DNA of 64,000 bases from VGJW01 sp035285595 (GCA_035285595.1 JAYKGV010000062.1:29009-93008); one strand, 5' to 3'. Shown: positions 50,885-59,242, counted from the stretch's first letter. Notes: a model not told the origin generated them from the letters alone. Program-made: numbers and translations.

Positions 50885-51951
50885 GGGGTGGACCTCCGCA
50901 ACGGAAGACGACTGGGACCAGGGGACTTGTTCCCCATCGGATCGCCGACCGAAGGGGGGATCGTCGCAAGAGGTGACGGAGCCGACACGGGCGTCGGCGT
51001 TCCAACCTCATCCACGGACGTCTGCTCCTCCGCCTCCTCAAGATCGAAGGCATCAGACATGCGCTCGAGCAACACCTTGGCCCGCCGCTGGGCAAGCAAG
51101 TTTGCAAGACGCTCGGCCGGAAGGACATCGGCCGGGGTGGCCATCACCTGCTCGAGGATCGACTTGTAGAGCACTGCGTCCTGAACCTGGACGCAGCCAT
51201 ACTGAGCAAAGAGAACGTCTGTCATCAGGAAACGACCGCCCGAAGCCTCTCGTGCCTGCTGCCAAGCCAAGCGGGCCGCCGCCGGATCTCCCCCGAGCAA
51301 GGTAGGCCGCGAAGCATACCTGACCATCAGGAATGCCTGGGCCCCCCCGTGGAAAAACCCGGGTGCCAAGGCTTCAACCCGGCGCATCATCAGCTCGGCC
51401 TTCTCGAACTCGGCGCTGAGCTCGATGTCATCGAACGACAACAACGCAAGCTGACCCCAATTGTAAGCCGTCCAGAACAACGCCGGTACCTCGGCGAGAC
51501 CGGCACGCTCCACCGCGGCCCGAAAGACCTCGAGGTCCCCGTCGAGCCCCGCGGAAAAGCCTTCGAGGTGCCGCAAGGCCCGCGCCCCGTAGGTCCGCCC
51601 CTCGCGGAAGGCCTGCCGAGCGGCCGCCAGTTGGTCAGGCGGCGGATCGAAGCCTGGTGTCAGGACAGGGTCGAGAAAGCCGAGCGCGTGGCCACCGAGC
51701 GCCTGGGCCAGTGCCACGTTGACCGGCGCATGGTCAGGGGCGAGGTCCGCGAGGAAACGCAGCTGGGAGAGACTGGACGGAATGTCGCGACGAGAAGCGT
51801 CGACATCCCCCGAAGCAAACATGGCCTCGCTCTTCCAGCGGACCACCGGCATCGCGGCCCCAGCCAGCACAGAACAGCCAGGAAGCACCCCGGCGACAAT
51901 GCCTCCCACGACGACCGGGAGAAGGAATCGGGGAAGGTTTAGGTCTGCCAC
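50881..51951 (-). CDS. TRAP transporter TAtT component lipoprotein
   Basis: A 356-aa lipoprotein (lipobox GVLPGC). The TAtT family (TatT, Tp0956-like) forms periplasmic trimers of TPR-like helices with a pore that docks DctP. Key segments are SLSQLRFLADLAPDHAPVNVALAQAL, GARALRHLEGF, PALFWTAYNWGQLALLSFDDIE, LMMRRVEALAPGFFHGGAQAFL and GGRFLMTDVLFAQYGCVQVQD, which match that family. The C-terminal 60 residues are Pro/Ser-rich and not conserved. GTG start. It is the first gene of the operon TAtT-DctP-DctQ-DctM-MFS-small protein. Confidence 0.88.
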   Translation of the reverse strand: MADLNLPRFLLPVVVGGIVAGVLPGCSVLAGAAMPVVRWKSEAMFASGDVDASRRDIPSSLSQLRFLADLAPDHAPVNVALAQALGGHALGFLDPVLTPGFDPPPDQLAAARQAFREGRTYGARALRHLEGFSAGLDGDLEVFRAAVERAGLAEVPALFWTAYNWGQLALLSFDDIELSAEFEKAELMMRRVEALAPGFFHGGAQAFLMVRYASRPTLLGGDPAAARLAWQQAREASGGRFLMTDVLFAQYGCVQVQDAVLYKSILEQVMATPADVLPAERLANLLAQRRAKVLLERMSDAFDLEEAEEQTSVDEVGTPTPVSAPSPLATIPPSVGDPMGNKSPGPSRLPLRRSTP

Positions 51952-52008
51952 GCGAGAAGGTTAGGACACCGAGGCCCCGGTTGTCCAACCGGACGGCTCG
52001 AAACACCC

Positions 52009-52032
52009 GTCGAATCCACCGGTGGAATCGAC
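52009..52032. repeat. 24-bp inverted repeat between the TRAP operon and the coiled-coil gene
   Basis: A 24-bp element centred on CCACCGGTGG is palindromic except for one mismatched pair. It lies between the divergent genes, 58 bp from the TAtT start and 74 bp from the coiled-coil start. It could be a dimeric regulator's operator. Confidence 0.4.
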
Positions 52033-52105
52033 CGCGCAAGTCGTCGCGCCTTTTGGGGGATAAGTGAAGCAGCCCCACAAACTTCATCCTTTTCGGGAGC
52101 CCCCC

Positions 52106-53848
52106 ATGTCCGAAATTCAGAACCGAGGCTCGGTCCACAGGCTGGGTCGCGTCAGTCAGGTACGGACCACGTTGGAGAGGGCCCTGCGCGAGGCTGAGCC
52201 CTCCCTCGGAGAGGACAGGACTCGAATCAGGCCTAGCCCCTCCTCGACGGGAGCGAGTGCCAGAGACCAAATTCTGGCCCTTGACGGCCGGCGGCGCGAC
52301 ACTCGAGACCGTATTGATCTGGTGGCCGGCCAACTGGCCAAGGCGCAGCAGTTCCAGGATCGACTCGAGGCGGACATCGCGGCCAAGAAGCGTGATCTTG
52401 CCGAATTGGAGCGCCAAGGCTCAGGGTTGGAAGAGGCCAAGGCGAGGTTGGAAGCCGAACTCGAGGGTGACCTGCGCAAGCTCGAGGGTCTCGAGCAGCG
52501 GGTACGTGACCTCAAGGCCGAAGCGAAAGCTCTGGCGGCGCAGGGTGCCGACTTGGCCGAGGCCCATCGCGAGGCCTTCGTCAAAGCCCGGACGGCGAAG
52601 GCATACTACGATTATCTGCAGAGCCTCGATCCTCGAACACTTCCTGAAGGAGCCCTCGAGCGCGCCGAAGGAGAATGGCGGTCCGCAGAGGCTGCAGCCG
52701 CCGAGCAGGGGCTCAAGCTGGGCGAGGCAGACATCGCGAGGAACCGCGAAGCCATGGATGGCAATGCCCGAGCCACAGGACGGGCCGAGCGCGACGTCAC
52801 GTCCCAGCAGGGCATCGTGGCACGCCTCGGTGAAGCGGTGGCCAAGGCGCGGAACGAGTTGCTCGGTCTGCGTGAAAAGGCGGGTGACCTCGAGCAGCGC
52901 ACTCGGGCACAGCAGCAGGAAGCTCGTGCGAACCTCGAGGACATTCGGTCGGCCCAGGGACGCATGGGTGAACTGAACGACACCCTCGACCGTCTCACAC
53001 GAGAGCGGAACGCGCTGCTTGAGCGGGCACTCGATGCCGACCAGCGGACTCTGGCCAAGATTCGGCGTCAAGAAGCGGGGCTCGAAGCAGAGACCCGCAG
53101 AGTCAAGGAGGCCATGCGCGACGCCCAGGCCGTCTACGAACAGGCGTTGACCCGGCGTGACGCCCTCAAGAGCGAAGAGGGAGCCTTGCAAAGACAACTG
53201 GCCGAACTGCAGGCAGACCTGCGTCGGTTGTCCGAGGAGCGCGGGCACACCCAGGGTGAGATTGCGGGAGCGCGCGAAGGTGTGTCCAGGGCAGCTGAAG
53301 CCATCCGTCGTCTCGAACGGGACGATCAAGGTCTGGTGAGTCGTGGCAATGACTTGAGCGACACCCGTTTCGATCTGCTTCGAGAACAAGCTGGACTTGA
53401 CCGTCTGGCCCAACTCGATCCCGACCAACTCTCCGAGAGGGATCGTCAACGCCTGTCGAGGCGTCCCGAACTCGAGAAGAAGATTGCCGACCTCACGGGC
53501 CGGATTGCCGAGCTCAATGGCCATCGTCAACAGGTCGCGCGCGAGATCGACGGCCAGGAAGAGCAGATTGCTGCGGCAAAGCGTAGACTGGCAGGTGCCC
53601 AGCGGAGATTGTCTCAGATCGAGCAGTCCATCGGTCGCGACAGTGCATCGGCTGACCGGGCAAGGTCCGAACTGCGTGCCGCCGAGGAAGAACTTCGTCA
53701 GGCGACCGAAGGCGCCCGCAGAGCACTCGAGACCCAAGACCGCCTCAAGGACGACCTCGCGGCCATCGGCCGTGAACAGGGTCGGCTCGTGGGTGCACGG
53801 GAACAGGTCTTGCGCGAGATCCAAGATCTGCTGTCACTTCGAGAGTGA
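52106..53848 (+). CDS. Long coiled-coil protein of unknown function
   Basis: A 580-aa protein that is almost wholly heptad-rich Ala/Glu/Arg/Leu/Gln, starting after a 50-residue disordered head. There is no signal peptide, no membrane segment and no ATPase head (no Walker motifs), so it is not an SMC protein. Uniform heptads run from about residue 55 to the end, with a few breaks (YYDYLQSLDPRTLPEGALE, LDPDQLSERDRQRLSRRPE). This suggests a rod or filament of the crescentin/intermediate-filament-like type, or a structural scaffold. GGGAG lies before the ATG at 52106. No family is recognised. Confidence 0.78.
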   Translation: MSEIQNRGSVHRLGRVSQVRTTLERALREAEPSLGEDRTRIRPSPSSTGASARDQILALDGRRRDTRDRIDLVAGQLAKAQQFQDRLEADIAAKKRDLAELERQGSGLEEAKARLEAELEGDLRKLEGLEQRVRDLKAEAKALAAQGADLAEAHREAFVKARTAKAYYDYLQSLDPRTLPEGALERAEGEWRSAEAAAAEQGLKLGEADIARNREAMDGNARATGRAERDVTSQQGIVARLGEAVAKARNELLGLREKAGDLEQRTRAQQQEARANLEDIRSAQGRMGELNDTLDRLTRERNALLERALDADQRTLAKIRRQEAGLEAETRRVKEAMRDAQAVYEQALTRRDALKSEEGALQRQLAELQADLRRLSEERGHTQGEIAGAREGVSRAAEAIRRLERDDQGLVSRGNDLSDTRFDLLREQAGLDRLAQLDPDQLSERDRQRLSRRPELEKKIADLTGRIAELNGHRQQVAREIDGQEEQIAAAKRRLAGAQRRLSQIEQSIGRDSASADRARSELRAAEEELRQATEGARRALETQDRLKDDLAAIGREQGRLVGAREQVLREIQDLLSLRE

Positions 53849-53873
53849 CACCAACGTAGCCTGATCTTGGGGG

Positions 53874-53879
53874 TATGCT
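53874..53879 (+). promoter_or_regulatory. -10-like box directly upstream of the subtilase 3 start
   Basis: TATGCT ends 6 nt before the ATG at 53886, the same spacing as at the subtilase 1 gene. No ribosome site is present, so a leaderless message is possible. GTGACA at 53845-53850 resembles a -35 but is 23 nt away. Confidence 0.4.
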
Positions 53880-53885
53880 ACGAGC

Positions 53886-55310
53886 ATGCTTCTACGCCTC
53901 GCGGTCACAGGGACTCTGGTAGCCCTGTCAGCGGGCTGTCACAGTGGGCCATTGGCTCAGGTGCCTACCTTGGCAGCCGTGCAGCGAGTCACGGCCCCTG
54001 AGGGTTCGGTGCGGCTGGTAGGGTGGCCCCGTGCGATGGCGGACGCCGAACGCGCCCTCTGGGCGGATAAGGTCAAAGCCTTGACGAGAAGCCATCCCTT
54101 GCCCGACACCTCTGTGCTGGTCTTCGCCGACGAAAACTCCGCCCGGACCGCATCAGAACGTCTGCAACAAGAAGCGGGCGTTCGCTGGGTCAGCCTTAAC
54201 CACCGCCGACATCTTGGGCTGCTCGAGGAACCACGCCTCCCGTCGCCTGTCGTCCGGAATCTTCAGACCTTCTCGGACCTGCTGACGGGATCCGGCGGTC
54301 AGTGGCATCTTGCCTTGAGCAAGGTAACCTCGGCTTGGGAGAATTTCCCTCGGGCCAGAGGGCAAGACATTCTCGTAGGCGTCCTTGACTCAGGCGTGGA
54401 CTATCGGCATCCCGATCTTGCGCTCAACATCGCCCGTGATGAGGCCGGTCTCCCGATAAAGATAGATGCGCTAGGCATGGCAGGCCGCGTGGACTCATGT
54501 CTCGGGCTGGATTACAGCGCCGATTCCGCCTACCGTGACACCAACCACCCCGGTCCGGACGGCAATGGACACGGCACCCACGTGGCTGGCATCATCGCCG
54601 CTGTCGCCAATAACCTGACCGGCCTCAAGGCAAATGTCGTGGGCGTAGCGCCCGAGGCGCGCATCGTGGACATCAAGGCGATGGATTGTGAAGGCGGTGG
54701 CACCGATGACGTGATTGCCGTAGGCATTCGCAGAGCCGTTGACCTGGGTGTCAGAGTTCTCAACATGTCGATCGGCGGCGAAGAGCCTGCGCCAATTCTT
54801 GCCGAAGCCATCGCCTATGGCCAAGCCCGAGGGGTTCTCTTCGTGGTGGCTGCAGGCAACGGGTCAGGGGTCCCCGTTTACTATCCGGCGGCCTATCCGG
54901 GTGTCGTGGCGGTAGGTGCCTTGGATACGCGGGGCAGGCGAGCCTCGTACTCCAATGTGGGGTCGGAATTGGCGGTCATGGCCCCAGGCGGCGGGATCAA
55001 CCAGACGGCGGAAGGCATCCTCTCGACCCTTCCAACCTATGAACATGTGTTGTCGGCAGGTAGAACCCAGGGCAGCTGGCCCGGGCACGGTCGGGTCTCA
55101 GGTACTTCACAGGCTTCCCCTGTGGTAGCAGGCGTGGCTGCCCTCCTGCTCTCGCAGGAACCTACGCTCTCGCCGGATCAGGTAAGACTGCGCCTCTTGG
55201 CGTCTTCCAAAGATATGGGTTCGAACGGCTTCGACAAGGACACCGGCTGGGGCATGGTCGATGCCGCGGCTGCCTTGGCCATGGGGCAACGGGGAGGAGA
55301 GCGTCCTTGA
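53886..55310 (+). CDS. Subtilisin-like serine protease lipoprotein (subtilase 3)
   Basis: S8-family protease, 474 aa, exported as a lipoprotein (LVALSAGC). An inhibitor-I9-like pro-region of about 100 residues (VLVFADENSARTASERLQQ) is followed by the catalytic core. The triad is complete: Asp168 (VLDSGVDYRHPD), His229 (NGHGTHVAG) and Ser408 (SGTSQASP), and the oxyanion Asn is in VVAAGNGSG. The stop overlaps the next start (TTGA), so it is translated with the following lipoprotein. Confidence 0.93.
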   Translation: MLLRLAVTGTLVALSAGCHSGPLAQVPTLAAVQRVTAPEGSVRLVGWPRAMADAERALWADKVKALTRSHPLPDTSVLVFADENSARTASERLQQEAGVRWVSLNHRRHLGLLEEPRLPSPVVRNLQTFSDLLTGSGGQWHLALSKVTSAWENFPRARGQDILVGVLDSGVDYRHPDLALNIARDEAGLPIKIDALGMAGRVDSCLGLDYSADSAYRDTNHPGPDGNGHGTHVAGIIAAVANNLTGLKANVVGVAPEARIVDIKAMDCEGGGTDDVIAVGIRRAVDLGVRVLNMSIGGEEPAPILAEAIAYGQARGVLFVVAAGNGSGVPVYYPAAYPGVVAVGALDTRGRRASYSNVGSELAVMAPGGGINQTAEGILSTLPTYEHVLSAGRTQGSWPGHGRVSGTSQASPVVAGVAALLLSQEPTLSPDQVRLRLLASSKDMGSNGFDKDTGWGMVDAAAALAMGQRGGERP

Positions 55311-56632
55311 GCCCCGGCTATCGATGGGGAATGGCCTTGTTCGTGGCGGGCTGTACAGCCCCTGTGATGGCTCCTGCCTCCAACGCCGTGCTGACGCCGC
55401 CTTCCCTTCCCGGCGTCGTGACACTCCCACCGACAACAGCCGGTCAATCTCTTCCTGTCGCGAGTCAGGATAGTTGCACCTCGGACGGAGCTTGCATCAG
55501 TCCCGCCAACCTGCTGGGGCCAACTCTCAAGGTGGCGGTCAAGACCACCTCCGGAGAGCCTTTGGCGGGCGCCATGATATGGGTCCAAGGCAGTGGCTTG
55601 GCCTTCGGACCTGCAGACGCCGTGGGCGAACGTACCTTTGTGAACATGAGCCCGGGTGACTACCGGTTGCGTGTCGTTGCGGAAGGCTACCTCGCGGATG
55701 AATCGACCGTGTCCCTGCAAGCGGTCTCACCGCCCGCGCTGGGGACAACCCAGATCCGGATCCCCGGCCTCTCGGTCCAACGCCCCCTTGAACCGGCGTC
55801 TCGAATCCAGGAGGGGATCATCCGCGACGGCCAAGGACTTCCGATTGCCGGGGCCCGGATCGTCAGCGGTCTGCAACAGGCGGAGACCGATGAAAAGGGT
55901 CAGTATCGTCTGGCGCTGCCTGCTGCGGCCCAAGTGCCTACGGTCCATCACGTAGCCTATGAGGAAGATACGACGTCAGGCGGTGAACTCACCCTGGCGT
56001 CGCGTCCCGTCTCTTTCAAGCTCCAATCGTGGCCCTATGGCCAGCCTGATTCAAGTGAATTTGAGCGGCTCGCGACGGCCGTGGAGACGACAGGGCTCCA
56101 ACTCGACAAACCAGGAAAATCGCCGGCCCTGCAAGGGCAAGTCCTTTGGTGGGCAGCTCCCGCAGATTTCAGCAGCGAGGAGGAAGACCTGCTGCACCGT
56201 CATCTCGAGGCGGGTGGCACGGTGTTGATGTCCGCCGACTGGGGGGGAGCCAGCGGAACCCGCCCCAATCGGCTTCAGGAAGTCCTGCGCAGGGTTGGGG
56301 CCTACACACGAGTCGACTTGGTCCGCACAGCGTCCGGGCAAGCCAGCTTGCAACCCCTCTGGCATCCCCCCTTCCAAGACGTGGGCCTTGGAATGGAAGG
56401 GGCCTGCACCGTTCAGGCTGCACCCCCGGCCGTGACCTTGGCGACTTTGCCCGAGGGTGGATTCAGAGTTGCCTCCGTCGATGCACGTCCGAACGCGCTC
56501 GCGGTCAGTCGAACGGTCGGACGGGGGCGGCTCATCCTCTTGGGAGATACACATCCCCTTTGGCCAGAGACGTTGGAGACAGCTCAGCAGGCCGCACGCC
56601 TTCTGCGCCAACTGGTTTCGAGGCTAGGCTGA
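55307..56632 (+). CDS. Lipoprotein with two carboxypeptidase-regulatory-like domains
   Basis: A 441-aa lipoprotein (signal with LFVAGC). Two beta-sandwich domains of the carboxypeptidase-regulatory type follow: about residues 75-130 (VAVKTTSGEPLAGAMIWVQG, then SPGDYRLRVVAEGYLA) and 165-210 (EGIIRDGQGLPIAGARIV, then TDEKGQYRLALP). The last 200 residues resemble a DUF4350/glutamine-amidotransferase-like fold (VLWWAAPADFSSEEEDLLHRH, LEAGGTVLMSADWGG, GRGRLILLGDTHPLW), probably without catalysis. The TTG at 55307 overlaps the subtilase 3 stop and has GGAGGA nine bases upstream. It may be a partner or substrate of the protease. Confidence 0.78.
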   Translation: MSPGYRWGMALFVAGCTAPVMAPASNAVLTPPSLPGVVTLPPTTAGQSLPVASQDSCTSDGACISPANLLGPTLKVAVKTTSGEPLAGAMIWVQGSGLAFGPADAVGERTFVNMSPGDYRLRVVAEGYLADESTVSLQAVSPPALGTTQIRIPGLSVQRPLEPASRIQEGIIRDGQGLPIAGARIVSGLQQAETDEKGQYRLALPAAAQVPTVHHVAYEEDTTSGGELTLASRPVSFKLQSWPYGQPDSSEFERLATAVETTGLQLDKPGKSPALQGQVLWWAAPADFSSEEEDLLHRHLEAGGTVLMSADWGGASGTRPNRLQEVLRRVGAYTRVDLVRTASGQASLQPLWHPPFQDVGLGMEGACTVQAAPPAVTLATLPEGGFRVASVDARPNALAVSRTVGRGRLILLGDTHPLWPETLETAQQAARLLRQLVSRLG

Positions 56633-56641
56633 AAGCGGTCC

Positions 56642-58165
56642 CTACTTACGGGAAGCTGCCGCCACCCAGATGGAGCCGACGGTTCCCACATCCGGTAGCT
56701 TGACCACGCCACCGCGAACCACGGCTGTTCGGCCCGACAAAGCATCCCGAAGCTGCGTTCCTTCCTTTAGTGATGTCCGTTCCACCGGAACGTCCAAAGC
56801 TCCAGTACCATCACCTGAATTGACGACGACCAAGGCGCGGCTGTCACCGGACCAGTCACGCAGGTAGGCCCACAGGCGTCGATCATTGTGACGCAACAAA
56901 GTCTGGAACCAGCCATCACGCAGGGCGCGGACCTCACTTCGGGTCCGGATCAGATCTCGATACAGCTTGAAGGTCGGATTGTCCCAACGAGACACTTGCC
57001 AAGGGAAACAACGCCGATCATCGGGGTCCTTCCCGCCTGTCATCCCAATCTCATCCCCGTAGTACACGACAGGGGTACCCGGATAGGTCATCTGGAGCAT
57101 GACGGCTGCCTGGTGACGGCGAGGCTGTTCGCCAGCCTCGAAGCGGAAGCGCTCCACATCGTGGCTCCCCAGAATGTTGAACATCGCATTGGTGGCTGCA
57201 CCACCCCAGCTGCGCTGGGTGGCCAACTCGCGGTCAAGCGTGTCCACGTCCATCGTGCGCTTGGCAGCGAAGGCCACGACCGCCTTCTGGAAGGGGTAGT
57301 TCATGGTGGCATCGAAGCGGCCCAACCACGGCCGGGGATCATCCCAAATCTCCCCGACGAGGTATGCCTCGGGATTCAGGGCCAACACGCGGGTGCGGAA
57401 ATCCTCCCAGAATCCAGGCTCCGAAATCTCGTTGGGAACGTCGAGGCGCCAGCCATCGATCCCCATCCGGGTCCAGTAGGGCACCACGGTATCAAGAATA
57501 TAGCTACGCACCCGGGGATTCCGGAAATTCAACTTGGGCAGCGTCGCAAAGCCCCACCAAGAATCATAGTTGGGCTTCGGCTGTTGAACTACGGGGAAAC
57601 CGTAGAAGTTGTACCAGTTCCAGAACGGTGACGACGGACCCACCCGAGCCGCTTCGCGGAACCCTGCGAATTGGTCCCCGGTATGATTGAAAACACCATC
57701 CAGGATGATGCGCATGCCTCTGGCGTGCAGATCGGACACCAAGGCCTTGAAGGTTTTTTCGTCACCGAACGCCGGGTCGATTCTGAGATAGTCGGTCGTG
57801 TCGTACTTGTGGTTGGAAGGCGCCTGAAAGATCGGGTTGAGGTAGAGCGCCGTGACACCGAGCGCTTTCAGATGGTCGAGACGGGAGCGAATGCCTGCAA
57901 GGTCGCCACCGAAGAAATTTGTGTAGGTCGGCTTGCCCCCCCAGGGCTCAGTCCCGACCGGATCGTTCGAAGGATCACCATTGTTGAACCGATCCGGGAA
58001 AATCTGATAGAAGACCGCATCCTTGGCCCAGCTTGGCGAACCTTGCCTTTCGCCGCGCGACTTCGCCCCCAGCCCTTCTGCTGCACGCCCGGAGACTCCG
58101 GGAAGGACGGCACCGCAGGCCGTCAGCAAAACCGTTACCGCAAGCGATGAACCGACACGCAACAT
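56642..58165 (-). CDS. GH13 alpha-amylase / neopullulanase-type lipoprotein
   Basis: Alpha-glucan hydrolase of the GH13 family, 507 aa, exported as a lipoprotein (TVLLTACG). Barrel signature blocks are LYLNPIFQAPSNHKYDTTDYLRIDPAFG, RIILDGVFNHTG, the nucleophile Asp in GWRLDVPNE, the acid/base Glu in LVGEIWDD and the third Asp in GSHDVERF. The ATG at 58165 directly precedes the signal peptide. A TATTAT -10-like box (58187-58182) lies only 16 nt upstream, giving a very short leader. It is convergent with the subtilase 3 operon, 9 bp apart. Likely substrates are maltodextrins or pullulan-like glucans. Confidence 0.93.
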   Translation of the reverse strand: MLRVGSSLAVTVLLTACGAVLPGVSGRAAEGLGAKSRGERQGSPSWAKDAVFYQIFPDRFNNGDPSNDPVGTEPWGGKPTYTNFFGGDLAGIRSRLDHLKALGVTALYLNPIFQAPSNHKYDTTDYLRIDPAFGDEKTFKALVSDLHARGMRIILDGVFNHTGDQFAGFREAARVGPSSPFWNWYNFYGFPVVQQPKPNYDSWWGFATLPKLNFRNPRVRSYILDTVVPYWTRMGIDGWRLDVPNEISEPGFWEDFRTRVLALNPEAYLVGEIWDDPRPWLGRFDATMNYPFQKAVVAFAAKRTMDVDTLDRELATQRSWGGAATNAMFNILGSHDVERFRFEAGEQPRRHQAAVMLQMTYPGTPVVYYGDEIGMTGGKDPDDRRCFPWQVSRWDNPTFKLYRDLIRTRSEVRALRDGWFQTLLRHNDRRLWAYLRDWSGDSRALVVVNSGDGTGALDVPVERTSLKEGTQLRDALSGRTAVVRGGVVKLPDVGTVGSIWVAAASRK

Positions 58166-58261
58166 GGACGCGACGCTCCAGATAATACTTCGGGACAAGC
58201 CCGCCTAACAGAGTGTTAAAGTGAAACTTACAACAGCTTAAACAAAAAGGGAAGCCCCTGA

Positions 58262-58462
58262 ATGAACTTTGCCGAGATCCGGGAAGTCCTCGACCACGCA
58301 CTGGCCGAAGGCCCCAGAGCCCAGCGTGCGCTGGTGGCTGCCGTAGACGCCTCGTGGGCCTGGCTGGACGCACACCCCGAGGCCTCCGAAGACGAGATTA
58401 CCGATCTTAGGGTCCGCCTCGCACACGCCGAAAACCTGATCGGACGTTACTTCGGTTCATAG
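58262..58462 (+). CDS. Small protein of unknown function
   Basis: A 66-aa acidic, probably all-helical protein (MNFAEIREVLDHALAEGPRA onward). GGGAAG lies about 9 bases before the ATG and the codon use is like its neighbours, so it looks like a real gene. There is no signal peptide and no cysteine. Upstream is an AT-rich 96-bp region shared with the amylase gene. The stop codon region overlaps the convergent redoxin gene by 16 bp. No family recognised. Confidence 0.6.
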   Translation: MNFAEIREVLDHALAEGPRAQRALVAAVDASWAWLDAHPEASEDEITDLRVRLAHAENLIGRYFGS

Positions 58463-59055
58463 GCCGCAAGGACACGGCGGAGCTCGACAGGATCCGCGCG
58501 CTCAGCGGCCGTCGCCCCAATCTGCGCCCAGACCACGTGTCCGTCGGGACCGACGACAACGACCGCAGGCCGGGCATACTTTCGGTTCGCCTCCCTTCCC
58601 GCGCAGGCGTCGATCAGGCGATAGGAGGCATCCGAAAGCAGGGGATAATCGAGCTCGAGTTCTCCGGCCAGCGTCCGAAGGTCCTCCGGACGGTCGTGGC
58701 TGATCGCGAGCAAAGCGACACCCTTCGGCCAGGTCTTGCGTTCCTCGCGCAACTGCGCGAGCTGATGCCGGCAATGCCCTCAGGTGAAGACACGGAAAAA
58801 GACCAGTACCTGCGGTCCTGGTAACGGCAGTGCAACCTTCCCAGCCGAGGCGGATGGAAGGACGACGCGGGGAAACGCCTGACCGACCCAGGCTCGGGCT
58901 GCCCTGTCCCACGCATCACGAGCCTGGGAGGGGACGGCTGAAGGGGTCGTCAGGACCCAAGTGCCCCATAGGACACCCACACCCGAGGCCACGAAAGCTA
59001 CGACGGCCATCCAAGCAGGGATCCGGGCACCGGCTTCAGGGAACAATCGCTTCAT
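58447..59055 (-). CDS. Membrane-anchored redoxin, probable selenoprotein (in-frame TGA = Sec92)
   Basis: A single 202-residue frame from ATG 59055 to TAA 58447 is interrupted only by a TGA at 58782-58780. A basic start and one membrane helix (AWMAVVAFVASGVGVLW) anchor an AhpC/TSA-type thioredoxin fold: KVALPLPGPQVLVFFRVFT, then Sec-GHCRHQLAQL, LLAISHDRPEDL, YPLLSDASYRLIDA, and VVVVGPDGHVVWAQIGATA. The TGA takes the place of the first Cys of a CxxC motif, giving Sec92-Gly-His-Cys95. A SECIS-like hairpin follows. The family and frame are secure. Sec insertion is inferred and needs selABCD elsewhere; a nonsense mutation is the alternative. Confidence 0.85.
58744..58782 (-). promoter_or_regulatory. 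Candidate bacterial SECIS element
   Basis: In the mRNA, 18 nt after the UGA (58782-58780), a perfect 7-bp stem CTCGCGC/GCGCGAG encloses the tetraloop AGTT (58761-58744). The loop starts 25 nt after the UGA and has G in its second position. Both fit the known bacterial SECIS pattern for SelB binding. Confidence 0.7.
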
Positions 59056-59242
59056 AGGTCTTGAGCATAACAAACACCACTCTCCATTGCGCCGCCGCAA
59101 GCACAATGCTAAACTCCACCGAAGTTGCCGTGCCTCGGCTTGTAGCCGACCGTCCTCAAGACGACCTGCCGCAACGTCGTACCCACGCCGCGTTCCGGTT
59201 CCTTGGCGATATCGGCACAGGCTTCGCCCCGCATTGTGGCGC

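Noticed and set aside
52421..53824. 467-aa minus-strand open frame opposite the coiled-coil gene
   Set aside because: Mirror of regular heptad codons; no domain and no start signal.
53845..53879. Full promoter GTGACA plus TATGCT before subtilase 3
   Set aside because: The 23-nt spacer is too long for a normal sigma-70 promoter; only the -10-like box is reported.
58447..58752. Separate 101-aa gene starting at TTG 58752 downstream of the TGA
   Set aside because: It is the in-frame second half of the redoxin; alone it would lack the membrane anchor and active site, and no ribosome site precedes it.
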